The translations under genes were made by a program, and so were the position numbers. Shown in pieces: positions 1 to 11,110 of a DNA stretch of 64,000 bases. Within the stretch, counting starts at the first letter, position 1. Every line of letters begins with the position of its first letter. The DNA is from Margaritifera margaritifera. Taxonomy: Eukaryota > Mollusca > Bivalvia > Unionida > Margaritiferidae. The notes beneath the pieces were generated by a model that did not search any database, had not been told where the DNA came from, and saw only the letters and a program-made list of their open reading frames with translations. The stretch spans positions 2,110,001 to 2,174,000 of the forward strand of contig JAQPZY010001548.1 of NCBI GenBank assembly GCA_029931535.1, given 5' to 3'.

Positions 1-761
1 ATGTTTGCCACAAGTATGCCAGAACATACTTTGATGTGTCAGTCTATGTAGATAATAAATTATTACCTTTTAATCTTGTACTATTGTACAATGGAAGTTA
101 AAATTACTCTTTATCTCTACCATAAATATGAAAATATTATCATTTAGAAAGAAAATAATGACATTTTTGTTCTATGGTAATTTTCAGGAAGAAAAGGTAA
201 TTCATGTTTCCTCTGCAAAATATCACATGCAAATAGCTAAACATAATTCACCTACATTAGTGTAATGCTTATGTAAATGAGACATAAAAACAGTAAATTC
301 TATAATAGGTAAAAAAAATTTTGCTAGATCACATGCTTGCTTAATTTGTATATTCACTTTTTTTAGTTCATCTGGATGAAAAAGCAGATTTAGCATATAG
401 AGTTAACTATGAGTTTTAGATTAAAAACTTCTACCTTTGAGTAATATATAGTTTCAGTATTTGCAGTGAGAATGCTAATTAGGCCAAAATTATGTTAGTA
501 ATATTACAAAATAGTGACTACAATATAAGTACAGTTATTTTTTTAAATTTTGGAGTTTTTAGTCTGAGTTCAGTATTTCTGCTCACAGACAGATTCACCG
601 CTACAGTCAATGTCAGTGTGACGTCACCTCAAGAATGATGTCATGAAATCACTCAAGATTTCTTAGCTATGCATCCACATGAAAATGATAGGAATTAATG
701 CATCCACATGAAAATGATAGCAATTAATCTGCAGAGATCATTCAGATCATTGATGGGGTAA
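1..761. other. AT-rich non-coding stretch
   Basis: No exon-like ORF or recognisable gene is visible. The only structure is a 29-bp direct duplication at 671-728 beginning GCATCCACATGAAAATG, the two copies differing by one base. It may be intron or intergenic DNA. Confidence 0.5.
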
Positions 762-912
762 ATTGATTACATGGTTTGTTAGTGATCCAGTATGGAATGA
801 TATAGAGTCAGTAGAAAGCTTTCCTGGGCTCGGTGTTTGCACCTTTCCAGTAAAATATCATATTGACTCAGTATCATTGTATACTGGGTCATTAACAAAC
901 CATGTAACTAAT
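762..912. repeat. Inverted-repeat MITE, single copy in window
   Basis: Two arms of about 50 bp face each other around a roughly 45-bp spacer. The left arm contains ACATGGTTTGTTAGTGATCC and the right arm carries its reverse complement with a few substitutions (TGGGTCATTAACAAACCATG). Arms also share TATGGAATGATA/TATCATTGTATA. A short element that is almost all inverted repeat with no ORF fits a MITE. The superfamily is not clear. Confidence 0.6.
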
Positions 913-1101
913 AATACAGTACCAAGATGAAAGAGCATTTTTCTAAGTTTAAAATGAATTTAAAGAAACAGTTGTCAATCAATATAAAATTGTGTATTTA
1001 TATTAAATGAACAAAACTCTGCAGTTTTCTATATCATAAATTTTATCAGCTAAATATGAATAAAGACTTCATATATTTTCACTATGTATTGTTTATAATG
1101 A

Positions 1102-1315
1102 TACCATATATAATCACATAAAAGTAGGGTCCAACTGCAAACTGCATAGACCCAGATCTACCATTGCACAATGCACTAGCAGATCTGCATTTATGCAATT
1201 TGTTAGGCATAATCAATAGAACAAACAACTTGGACCCTGATCTGCCACTGCATTATGAGATGGCAGATCAGGGTCTATGCTGTTTGCATTTGGATCTGAC
1301 TTATAAGTGAGTACC
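1102..1315 (-). mobile_element. Cloverleaf MITE, copy 1
   Basis: This is a member of the window's main MITE family. Outer ends resemble TACCATATATACTC and GAGTATATATGGTA. Inside are two hairpin arms: arm A carries GACCCTGATCTGCC and arm B carries GACCCAGATCTGCC, each followed by its own complement. Copy 1 has arm B first (reverse orientation), and the right outer end is decayed to GTGAGTACCTAC. The arm B loop is partly eroded. Ends in TA suggest a TA target site (inference). Confidence 0.75.
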
Positions 1316-1929
1316 TACTTTGGGAGATAATTCCTAATAGAAAGTGAAGCAACCTATATGATACTATAAAAGAGGCAGTTTGTAAATATCAAAAATGGCT
1401 GGTGAAGACAGTATTGGTTTGGATGAACCAAATATTTGGTTGAATGAAGTTACTTAGAGCCTCTGTATGGTTACAATATGGTTAAAGATGGAAAAACTTC
1501 AGAACAAGAGAAACTTAATTTTCCTTCCAAGAAATAATTTTAGTATGAGAAGTCACAGCCTTGGGTATTATTTCATGCTTAATTTGCTATGTTTTCAGCA
1601 CGAAAAGGTAATGAAATTAATTTTCCTCATGCCACATGCTAAAACTACTACACAGTTATTATCAAATTAGTTCCACTAACTGTTATACGTTGATTTATTC
1701 ATCGAACACAGATGACATACATTATAAGAATTTGAATTTATTTGGATGCCATTTTTTCTGCTAAAAGCTACTAACTCAGTCAAGTGATTCATTGCTTGTC
1801 AAATAAACCTGCATGATAATATGACCGTTTATTCCAAATTCCAGCCTTCTAATCAGCATTTGCAATGACACTGAGCATTTTGCCATTTAAGCAGAATAAA
1901 CCACTGACAAAACTGACAAAAAGAAAATT
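1316..1929. other. Non-coding; short ORF 1395-1457
   Basis: AT-rich sequence without convincing exons. At 1395 an ATG in good context (AAAAATGG) opens a 20-codon ORF (MAGEDSIGLDEPNIW...) ending in TAG at 1455-1457. It has no donor site and no partner exon, so it is probably chance or an old exon remnant. Confidence 0.3.
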
Positions 1930-2146
1930 TACCGCATATACTCATGTATAATTCGAGTCCAAATGCAAACAACATAGACCCTGATCTGCCATCACATAAT
2001 GCGCCGGCAGATCAGGGTCTATGTTGTTCATTCTGATTAGTCTTTACAAACTGCTAGACCCAGATATGCCGGCGCATTATGCGGTGGCAGATCTGGGTGT
2101 ATGCAGTTTGCAGTTGGTATCGACTTATACGCGAGTATATACGGTA
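1930..2146 (+). mobile_element. Cloverleaf MITE, copy 2 (arm A first)
   Basis: One of the best preserved copies. Outer ends TACCGCATATACTC and GAGTATATACGGTA pair. Arm A stem (ACATAGACCCTGATCTGCC with its complement) closes on loop ATCACATAATGCGCC. Arm B closes on GGCGCATTATGCGGT, and the two loops are near reverse complements. Spacer between arms is TTCTGATTAGTCTTTAC. Confidence 0.85.
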
Positions 2147-2844
2147 ATATTTTGTGCCACTCATTCATACATCCATGACAAATTTTCTTTCTGCCACTAC
2201 AAAAGACCTGAAACATATAATTATGTATGCTAATTTCCAGGGTCTATTCTAGAACTGAAAATTTGGGGGGGGGGGGGATTCCTTCATCCATTTGTATAAA
2301 AGGGGGAATTTTCAGAATATAGGTAAAATTTTGTGAAGAAATAAAAGTAGGGCTTCAAAATATAATGCACAATTTTCACACATTTGTTTGATTTTTTCGA
2401 TGTAATTTATGTAAATAAAAATTAGCATTAATTGCTCATTCTTGAATATACTGTGAATTTCACTTAACTCTGTGCAAAGCACAATATATACTTGTTTTTC
2501 AGTGATAACATTTTTGTTTCTAAATTGAGAGAAAAGATCATAAATATTGTATGTCATTGGCATGGTCTATATACTTAAATGTATCGGCAAAGCTACCAAC
2601 AGGTCTAATTGTAATTTAATTAGCAATGTTCAGTGGTCCTTTGAGATGGGAACTTGTTGAGAAAAAGGTAAAGCTGGGGTCATTGCATTCTACATTACGG
2701 TAGCTCTGAATGAAACCCAGTCATTTCTTGTAGTAGTTTTTTTTTTCTTTCTTGTGAAATTAAGAAGAATATCAAATGAAAACGGTCCAGCTATACTTGA
2801 CTTTAGGTAATGTCATGTGCTGACATTTGAGGTTTGTGTTGCAG
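2147..2844. other. Non-coding with a G-run
   Basis: AT-rich sequence with a run of about 11 G near 2266-2276. No exon, RNA gene or repeat family recognised. Confidence 0.4.
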
Positions 2845-2868
2845 AAGAGCCCCCGGAGCAAATCTCGG
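2845..2868 (+). CDS. Candidate 24-nt microexon of the downstream gene
   Basis: A pyrimidine-poor but usable acceptor (TTTGTGTTGCAG) is followed by 24 nt and a donor GTAATTAAA. The segment is GC-rich against AT-rich flanks and reads KSPRSKSR in phase 0, exactly eight codons. Exon 13831 also starts in phase 0, so joining would keep the frame, and the Ser/Lys/Arg composition resembles the rest of the encoded tail. Inclusion is unproven: 24 nt is little evidence, and the intron to the next visible exon would be 11 kb. It could be a chance acceptor-donor pair. Confidence 0.3.
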
Positions 2869-4070
2869 GTAATTAAAATGTTACTTGATATATTACCTAA
2901 AACTGTGTGATATTATTACACTTGGTGCATGACAAAACACAAATGGGTAGTTGGGAATATATTTGAAGGGCATGGTTATTAAGAGTGAAAACCATAAATG
3001 TGATACTCTAACATAAGTTTCATGAAAAAGAAAATGTAGACACATCCAACTCATGATTCGGCTTGTTTTGGATAAAAATATTAAATTGTTATGAAATCCT
3101 TTCAAAGTTATCTCCACTTCAAAGGTGATAATTTATTGAAAATATCCTGTAATTCAACTGTCTTTTAAAAATATTCAACACTGATTTAATTATTCATTAT
3201 TATGTTCAGGAATAAGATGTTAAATTAATTACATGTAAGAATTCTTATCAGATGTTAATCAAAACATTTCTAACACTGATACATTGGTGATTTTGTTTGG
3301 CAGTTCAGTACATTGGATCCTACTCATTAATGTATAATGCTACATTCTAAATCTATATAACTTTTAATGGAAAGTAGAGTAGCAATTACTTCCTGATCAT
3401 CTGTCTTAATATACTCAATTTTTCTGAAAAATATTTTTTCTTATGAAAGCAATTAATTTCAAATTGGATACTGTATACAGGGTTGTTTTTGTGGTTTCTG
3501 TTTTAATACTATATTCACAGTCCATCCATCTTCTACAAAAATTAAATATCTGTGACAAATAACATTAAAAGTTAAAAAATAAATCTAGGGAATGATGGTT
3601 AACTGACAGTATGCAACATGAAAATAAAATACTGCAGAAAACTTGTATGATGGAAAGTGCACAATTTTTGCACCACAGAAATAACCCTCTAAACAGTATT
3701 CACCATTGTGAATTGAATATGTCTACATAAATGAGAAACTGCTTTATTGTAATCAATCATAGGACACAGTAGAACATTGTTTTATACCTGCATGAACTGA
3801 ATTCTGAAATGAACTGTTATGTGTGTAGTCGCTTGCCAAACCACATTGTATGTCAATATGCATTGACCAGTTTGTATATCAAAACAAAATGCATATCAAA
3901 ACCAACCTAAGCATAAAATATTTAAACTTGCCCTCACAGCTTTATTTACATGTATAAGAAGAATGGAAAATTAATGTTTAATATTTTTGTTCTATCAATG
4001 TTACTGTTATGATGTTTATCTAAATTGGTTACTTCCTGTTTATAATAAATATGTAATCAGTTTTCCATTT
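2869..4070. other. AT-rich non-coding stretch
   Basis: I see no exon, RNA gene, tandem array or MITE here; only AT-rich low-complexity patches. Confidence 0.4.
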
Positions 4071-4318
4071 TAATTAGGGTTTGTTTGGTTTTGTGGGGTT
4101 TAATGACATTTTTCAGCACATGACAGGCTATACATGGTTGCCAGTATATTTGGTGGCTGGAGTATCTGGGAAGACCCCAGTAAGAACCACCAATCCACAG
4201 GAAACTACTGGCAAGCTTTCTCACATATCCATGCTGGTCGAGCTGAGACTCGAACCCACGCAGACAGATATGAGTGCTCTGTAAATGCAAGTGCCTTAGA
4301 CCATTTGGATACCTAGGA
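4071..4318 (-). mobile_element. tRNA-derived SINE, minus orientation
   Basis: Read on the minus strand, the 5' end carries a tRNA-like head with a B-box-like GGGTTCGAGTCTC (4245-4257 on the plus strand) followed by an unrelated body. The 3' part (CATTAAACCCCACAAAACC) ends in a CAAA-rich tail at 4071-4090. The body and tail are shared with repeats at 33134 and 34826 (plus-strand TTTTAATGGCACTTTTAACA-like block), which supports a SINE family. The A box is weak. Small ORFs on both strands are side effects. Confidence 0.75.
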
Positions 4319-5890
4319 CCCCTTTAATTTGGGCCTCACATCAAGATGCGGGAGCCCCATTGTTATCACCTTTTCCATCCATTCTTCCATTCATCTGTCC
4401 ATCTGCTTCGCAACACACGATTCGAGTCTATATGGTAATTGCCTATACATGTAGTTGTGCCTTGTAAAGGTTTTGTCTTTTTAGGTCCAATTATGACAGA
4501 GTTATTACCCTTTTTCCATCTATGTTTAATCTCCTGCAGCAGGTCCTTGTAACCAAAATAGCTCAGAAATTGTTTAACATATTCAGATGCAGTTTGATGT
4601 GTGCATTGTCTCATAGGTCTGGATGTGCCTTATCTGTTTTGTTTTGTCAACTCCATTTTTGATAGAGTTATGGCCCTTGACAATTATCTTAATATCTTCT
4701 CATGAGATATTGCTTGTAACTGACACAACCTAAGAACCAATTAACATATTCCAATGCATTTTGTTATGAACATTATCTGAATGACCTAGATATTGATAGA
4801 GTTATGGCCCTTGACAATTATCTTAATATCTTCTCATGAGATATTGCTTGTAACTGACACAACCTAAGAACCAATTAACATATTCCAATGCATTTTGTTA
4901 TGAACATTATCTGAATGACCTAGATATTGATAGAGTTATGGCCCTTGACAATTATCTTAATATCTTCTCATGAGATATTGCTTGTAACTGACACAACCTA
5001 AGAACCAATTAACATATTCCAATGCATTTTGTTATGAACATTATCTGAATGACCAAGATATGCCTTTTATAGATTTTGTCTTATCAATTGCATGTTTTAT
5101 AGAGTTATGACCCTTGACAATTTCATATCTTTACATGGGATGTTGCATGTAACTGGCATAGCTCAAGAACAATTGAACATATTCTAATATAATTTGGCAT
5201 AAACATTGTCTCATAGACCCAGATGTGCCTTTTATGGGTTTTGTCTTATCAACTTCATTTTGGATAGAGTTATGGGCCCTGACATTTGACTTCATGTCTT
5301 CACATGAGATGTTGCTTGTAACCAGCATAGCTCAAGAACCCTTCAGTATATTCTGGTATGAATATTGTCTCATAGACTTACATGTGCCTTTTATGGGTTT
5401 AGTCTCATCTACCCCATTTTGGACAGAGTTATGGCCCTTGTCAAGCAAATTCTTGCCTTCACATGGAAATTTGGATTGTTGCAATCAGCATAACTCAAGA
5501 ACCATTCAACATATTTGTATGAAATTTGGAAAGAACATTGTCTTTTAATCTATATGTACCTTTTTATGGGTTTTGTCTCATCTACACCATTTTTGGACAG
5601 AGTTATGGTCCTTGTCAATCAGATTCACATCTTTACTTGGGATATATTTCAGCATAGCTCAAGAACCATTCAACATATTCTGATGCAATTTGATGTGATC
5701 ATTGTTTCATAGACCTAGACCTTTCTACCATGTGATTTGTCTTATCTATTCTATTTTTGACAGAGTTATGGCACTTGTCAGCCAGCTTTATATCTTTATA
5801 TGGGATGTTGCTTGTATTGATGAGACCTTGAAGGAGTTGGATTTTAAGCATTCTGTGTCATCATTTAGAGGAGTAATGGCCCCTAAATGA
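4319..5890. repeat. Divergent tandem array, about 134-165 bp units
   Basis: Units share the phrases GAGTTATGGCCCTTG, CATAGCTCAAGAACCATTC and CATATTC, at intervals near 134-165 bp. Most copies are strongly diverged. The middle (4661-5062) is a recent exact triplication with a 134-bp period, described separately. Short plus-strand ORFs with MGFVSSTPF-like peptides repeat because the units repeat. Confidence 0.75.
4661..5062. repeat. Recent 134-bp triplication
   Basis: GATAGAGTTATGGCCCTTGA starts at 4661, 4795 and 4929, with nearly identical copies between. The exact period and identity contrast with the diverged flanking units and show a recent unequal exchange or slippage inside the older array. 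Confidence 0.9.
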
Positions 5891-6660
5891 AAATCTTTTC
5901 CTAACTTTTGTTTCCCAACACAAATTTCTCTGTTAAAGGCCCTATGGAGTCAGTTGTATCGAGCAAGGCCCTTTGCAATGCACCTATCACTAATATCTCT
6001 CATTTGATTATATTTTATTTTCTCTTGATGGTCACTTCAGGTAATTATGAGGATTTCTATCATACAAAGTTAATGTTTTTAAGTAAGGATTAAATATATA
6101 TTAAATGGAGATTTGCCTTAATATAACATTGAACAGACAGATGAAAAATATTAGTAGGCCTGCTTTGAAGATTTTGTCATTTATCTCTTGACTTGATTTA
6201 GAATATGACAAGGTTGCCAAGAGTGATTACAGAGAGGAGCTTACATGTTGGAGTGGGGGGATCTGAAAAAACAGTAAACAAAACAATTTTCTCTTGCATC
6301 ATGACAGTTAAAAACATTGGTTTGAACCCTATAACTAATTTTCACCCAAAATTAGAACATTAATAAAATTAAGAAGGACATTTTCATTTACCTCATTTGA
6401 AAAGTTTTTTTTCGGTGAGGTCTGCTTAGATACAAGCTGAGTTGAGACAAATTCACCTGATGAATGAGTTGCAGCAATGAGTGTCATGAATGTGAGCTCT
6501 ATTAGCCACCCTCCCTGTCCCCAAATTAAGTTTTTCTTATAAATTGTTCAGTTGGACATCTTGTTCTCACTTGTGTGACTCAAAATGCAATAGAGCAGAC
6601 AGGGTCTTGACTTGAGAGTTGCTAACCTGCCAATGCTGGAGTCAGACTCTAGAATCATTG
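5891..6660. other. Non-coding stretch
   Basis: AT-rich; no exon or recognisable repeat boundary. Probably intronic or intergenic. Confidence 0.4.
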
Positions 6661-6689
6661 ACTGAGTAACCTATTTTTTATATGCCCAT

Positions 6690-7560
6690 CTTTAGTGGGG
6701 CGTACCATGTTATGGCATTGTTCATCTGTCTGTCCATTTACATTTGCTTCTCTGGCTCATCACTTTGTAACAGTTGGAGATATTTTAATGAAACTTTGCC
6801 CAAGTATATATCATGACTGGACAGAGTGTTGCATACTATATCCACCCCCTGCCTCAAGGTAAAGGCAAAAGAAATTGTAATTCTGTGTATCCTTTTTTTT
6901 AGAGTGTAACTTTTGAGCATTTGAAAATATTTTAATGAAACTTTGCCCAAATATATATCATGACAAGATGGTGTGTTGAATACCATGGTCATGCCTCTGC
7001 CTCAAGGTCAAAGTCACAGGAAGGGAATTGTAAGTATGTGACTTGTATCCTTGTCTGCAGTAGAACTTTTGGACCACTGAAGATATTTTAATTAAATTTT
7101 TCCCAAGTATAAACACTGACTTGATGGTATGTCTCTTACCATTGCCATGCCCTATGCCTGAAGGTCAAGTTCATGCCAAGGGAAAATGTAATTGTGTGAC
7201 TTGTATCCTCATCTCTTGCACCATATTTTAATGATCTTTAGACAATTATCTATCATGTTTAAATGATGTGTCGCATACCATAGCCATGCCTCTGCCTCAA
7301 GGTCAAGTTCACAACAAGGGAACATGTAAATCTGAGAGTTGTATCCTTATCTGGAGTTTAAATTTTGAACCACTGAAGATATTTTAATGAAACGTTGCCC
7401 AAGTATATACCATGACTAGACAGTGTGTCTTGTACCATAGTCATGCTTCCTGCCTCAAGGTCAAGGTCAGGGCAAGGGAAAATTTAATTCTGTGACTTGT
7501 ATTCCCTTCTGGAATATAATTTTGAACCACTGAAGATATTTTAATGAAACTTTGCCATTA
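6690..7560. repeat. Divergent tandem array, about 150 bp units
   Basis: GATATTTTAATGAAACTTTG recurs near 6778, 6924, 7081, 7222, 7377 and 7534, each followed by CCAAGTATATATCATGAC, a GTGT..CATACCAT segment and CTGCCTCAAGGTCAAGG. About six copies. The start near 6690 (GGGGCGTACCATGTTATGG..CTGTCTGTCC) resembles the head segments of other arrays in this window. Confidence 0.8.
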
Positions 7561-8727
7561 TGTTTGCTTTATTCATCAATGGGAGATAATTCTGCCACTG
7601 CAGATACCATTGTTTTACCGTGGCAGATCCTTGTGGTGTAGTCGAGGTAATTACATTCTGTTCATTGCTGATATGAAACTTCTTAATTTTAAATTAAAAA
7701 AATAGAATGAACGGTAGTTAACTTTATCATCCAGTAGAAATAATTTGTTCATATTTGACAACAACTAGAAAAAGACAGAATTACCTGGTCTTGCAAAGGC
7801 ATATAGGAACAGATAGGCTATAGCAGTTTATGGTTTTGCACTACATGCCTGATGCAGCAAACCGCTGCCATGCTCTATTGCTACCTGGTTTTCACATGAC
7901 CTAGATAACATTTGCACACATTCATAGTGCATAATTATAAACTGGTCTGTATTGTACCACAATTTCTTGAAATGGGCAAAATATAAAAAAGGTATATTAT
8001 GGAAAGTAGATATGTGTATGTTCATTGTGGTGAAATTTCACATGTTATTGGAAGATAACTGATGATGGGCATGTAGTTATATGTTACCCAAAGTTTGCAC
8101 AGCTAGATCTAACAATGGGATTAAGGAGCACGAGTTTCAAGAAAGGGCATGGATTAAAGGATTAGTTAGTATGTACTCATATTGCATCATGCACTAATGT
8201 ATACTGGTAGTTTGATTTGCAGGAATGGAACACAGAATGATGTATGTCTAATGGACAGCAAATATTAACATTTCATACAAGTCAGAAAAGCAGTTTGATA
8301 ATATTGCCAAGTTTCATATTGAATTCTGCTTCTTTTTGTGTAATTAAAAATTGCAATAACCAGAAATATTAAACATTTGAAGCCATTTTTTTAAAGTCAT
8401 AATTGGATGAATCAGTTATTGATTTTACATTGTTGTTTCCAATCAGGAAACTTCAAACAGCTATTTACTGTGAATTGCCTTTTTTTTGCATAGTGTAGCA
8501 ATTTTCAAGGATTTTGTGGTTGCTTCAAACCATGAATATTAAGACTCAACAAAGGCATTCTGCCTCTGAGAAACCAGACCTCTAGACACATTTAACAAGT
8601 TTAAGTTCCCACAAAAAGTCTTTTCTTATTTTATTAAAACAAAGAAAAGAAGAAAATTGATACCAGGGAAAATAAATGAATTCACAGTATCTTATGTCAT
8701 ATTTTTCATATTTTTTTTAATACTTAG
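7561..8727. other. Non-coding stretch
   Basis: No supported gene. A 43-nt acceptor-donor pair at 7604-7646 was considered and rejected. The remainder is AT-rich. Confidence 0.4.
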
Positions 8728-9060
8728 TATAGCACCCCCTCACTATAATGCCCTTCTTATAAGGCCCTTCACTATAATGCCCTTCTTATAAGGCCCTTCA
8801 CTATAATGCCCTTCTTATAAGGCCCTTCACTATAATGCCCTTCTTATAAGGCCCTTCACTATAATGCCCTTCTTATAAGGCCCCTCACTATAATACCCTT
8901 CTTATAAGACCCCTCACTATAATACCCTTCTTATAAGGCCCCTCACTATAATGCCCTTCATTATAAGATCCTTCACTATAAGGCCCTTCATTATAGGGCC
9001 CTTCATTATAAGGCAGTCTGCTTTATGGCTCACAGTATTATAATGAGGAAGTGTTGTATA
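8728..9060. mobile_element. CACTATAATG-family MITE with expanded internal 29-bp array
   Basis: Left end TATAGCACCCCCTCACTATA and right end TAATGAGGAAGTGTTGTATA are inverted relatives, as in the copies at 23333, 39387 and 40574. Between them, a 29-bp unit (CCCTTCACTATAATG + CCCTTCTTATAAGG) is repeated about nine times, nearly exact to 8880 and then diverging. The unit is itself built from the terminal-repeat motif. Confidence 0.75.
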
Positions 9061-9082
9061 TAACTTTTATTACTTATCGGAC

Positions 9083-9302
9083 ACTGTATATACTCACTTA
9101 TAAGTTAAGTCCAACTGAAAACAACATGGACCCTGATCTGCTGTTGCATAATGTGCCAGCAGATCAGGATCAGTGTTGTTTATTCTGCAAATTACTCCTA
9201 ACAAGCTGAATAGATCCTGATCTGCAAGCACATTATGTAACTGCAGATCTGGGTCTGTGCAGTTTGTAGTTGGACCTGACTTATAAGTAAGTATATATGG
9301 TA
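9083..9302 (+). mobile_element. Cloverleaf MITE, copy 3 (arm A first)
   Basis: Ends ACTGTATATACTCACTTATA and ACTTATAAGTAAGTATATAT. Arm A reads GGACCCTGATCTGC with complement GCAGATCAGGATC. Arm B has changed on its left side (AGATCCTGATCTGC), which no longer matches its right side GCAGATCTGGGTC, so this copy has lost a diagnostic pair. It begins only 23 bp after the previous MITE. Confidence 0.8.
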
Positions 9303-9376
9303 CATTGCAATTTATTTTATGTGCTCATATTTTTTTATCAATTTTAATAATACAAATTTAAGAGGATCTTCCTCTT

Positions 9377-9524
9377 GCATAGTTAAGTGTCAATAGTTTT
9401 AAGACATTATTTTGCATAGCTAAGTGTGAATAGTTTTAAGACATTATTTTGTATAGCTAAGTGTGAATAGTTTTAAGACATTATTTTGCATAGTTAAGTG
9501 TGAACAGTTTTAAGACATTTTTTT
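9377..9524. repeat. 37-bp minisatellite, 4 copies
   Basis: Unit GCATAGTTAAGTGT..AATAGTTTTAAGACATTATTTT repeats with period 37 from 9377; units differ by one to three bases. Confidence 0.9.
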
Positions 9525-9989
9525 TTACAAAATACTTAATACATGTAGCAGAAATAAATACTTGGAAAATCTATTGCAAAATAGACTGAAAACAGTATAA
9601 CATATTTTCCACTGTTTTTCATCCCAATTATTTATCTGAAAATACAATAAATTTGTATCCTTATATTTTAGCGTAAGATGAAAAAGGTAAATCAAATATA
9701 TTGCTTCATGTATGTAACCAACCCTACAATTTTTAAATACCATTATGTATATATGGATTTTAAATATATTTTTTATATTTGTAGTACCAGTATATTTGGA
9801 TTTTTTTAAAACATTTTTTTCTACTACTATAGCTTCCAAACTAAAATGATTTACACCAGTCTTTTCAGATAAATTTACTAGAAGCCTCAACAAGTTGCTG
9901 TGGTAGTTTTTTGTTGCCAAAATGTTATTAAGGCATGATTATAATGGGACATTTCTTTTAGACAAAACATGTTACATGTAAATTACTAC
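9525..9989. other. AT-rich non-coding
   Basis: A 131-codon minus-strand reading frame spans it, but the translation is low-complexity (Ile, Lys, Tyr, Leu) with no domain. No gene is called. Confidence 0.4.
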
Positions 9990-9997
9990 TCTTATTA

Positions 9998-10058
<61 letters not shown>

Positions 10059-10076
10059 GATTATTATTATTATTGA

Positions 10077-10125
<49 letters not shown>

Positions 10126-10127
10126 GA

Positions 10128-10184
<57 letters not shown>
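9990..10184. repeat. (ATT)n microsatellite
   Basis: About 195 bp of ATT repeats, interrupted by single G substitutions giving TGATT near 10058, 10073 and 10126. Long poly-Ile or poly-Leu frames come from this. Confidence 0.95.
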
Positions 10185-10186
<2 letters not shown>

Positions 10187-11110
10187 TGTTTTGTTGTTGT
10201 TGTTGTCCACTACCTTTTCATGAAAGTCGGTGGACATTGTGTGCCTGTTTCCTGTCATCATCTGTTCAGTCAGTTGTCTGTCAGATTTTCTTTTTATTTC
10301 TCCACCATATGTATGGAGGGTGCATATAGTGTTACCCATATCCATCCATTAAGCCATGGTCTGGCCTGGCCCATCAAAACATAATTATATTGTTACATAT
10401 ATCCACCCATAAAGTCCTGGCCCATCATGGCCTGCACAATTGTGTTTCCCCTCAAGAACTTTTACAGAATTTAATGGATTGAAATCAAATTTAGTATGAG
10501 GCTTTAGATGAAGACCTAGATCAATTTCAGTTTTCGCCCTCTTTTGGAAAACTGTTATGGAGTTATGGCCCCCTGTTTGAGTTTGAACTTTGATATTCAC
10601 TTTCCGCTCAGTAACTTTTGAAGGACTTCATGGATTGTAGGACTTCATGGATTGAAGGACTTCATGGATTGAAACCAAATTTGATTTGAGACTTTATATT
10701 AACAACACCATGGTGAAGTTTGATTTTTACTGTTTTCTTGCCAAATGTTTTATGTAGATATAGCACCTGTTTGAGTAAGATTTTTGCCCTTTAATGACAT
10801 CATAATGGCAGGGACATCTGTGGCTTATGGACACATTTCTAGTTTATTCTTTGAACTTTAAAACCATTTGACATTAATTGATCAAACTTTGTATACTTAT
10901 GTATCATTACTTGAGGGTATTTTACTACATGTAGGGTCATAGCTTCAAGGTCAAGGTCACAGATCAAAGTAGTGACTGCTTGTTTCCTTCAGCTCCGTTA
11001 ATTTTGAAACCCTTTCGGATAAAGACATTTATACTTGGTACTTACATGTACATGTATCATTACTAGGAAATGAACACCATATTCAGGGTTATATTTTCAA
11101 AGTAAGGTTA
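10185..11110. repeat. Divergent repeat region with 19-bp triplet
   Basis: Contains GGACATTGTGTGCCTGTTTCC-type and AAGTTCAAGGTCA-type phrases common to the window's divergent arrays. At 10618-10672 the 19-bp unit AAGGACTTCATGGATTG is present three times. No gene. Confidence 0.5.

Noticed and set aside
188..196. 9-nt acceptor-donor pair (TTTTCAG..GTAATT); a similar one near 1600
   Set aside because: Far too short to support as exons; such pairs are expected by chance in AT-rich DNA.
4057..4316. Overlapping ORFs on both strands
   Set aside because: They translate the tRNA-derived SINE.
7604..7646. 43-nt segment between CTGCAG and GTAATT, open in one frame
   Set aside because: Length is not a multiple of three, so it would break phase with exon 13831; composition is not convincing.
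10057..10384. Poly-Ile and poly-Leu frames
   Set aside because: Direct translation of the (ATT)n tract.
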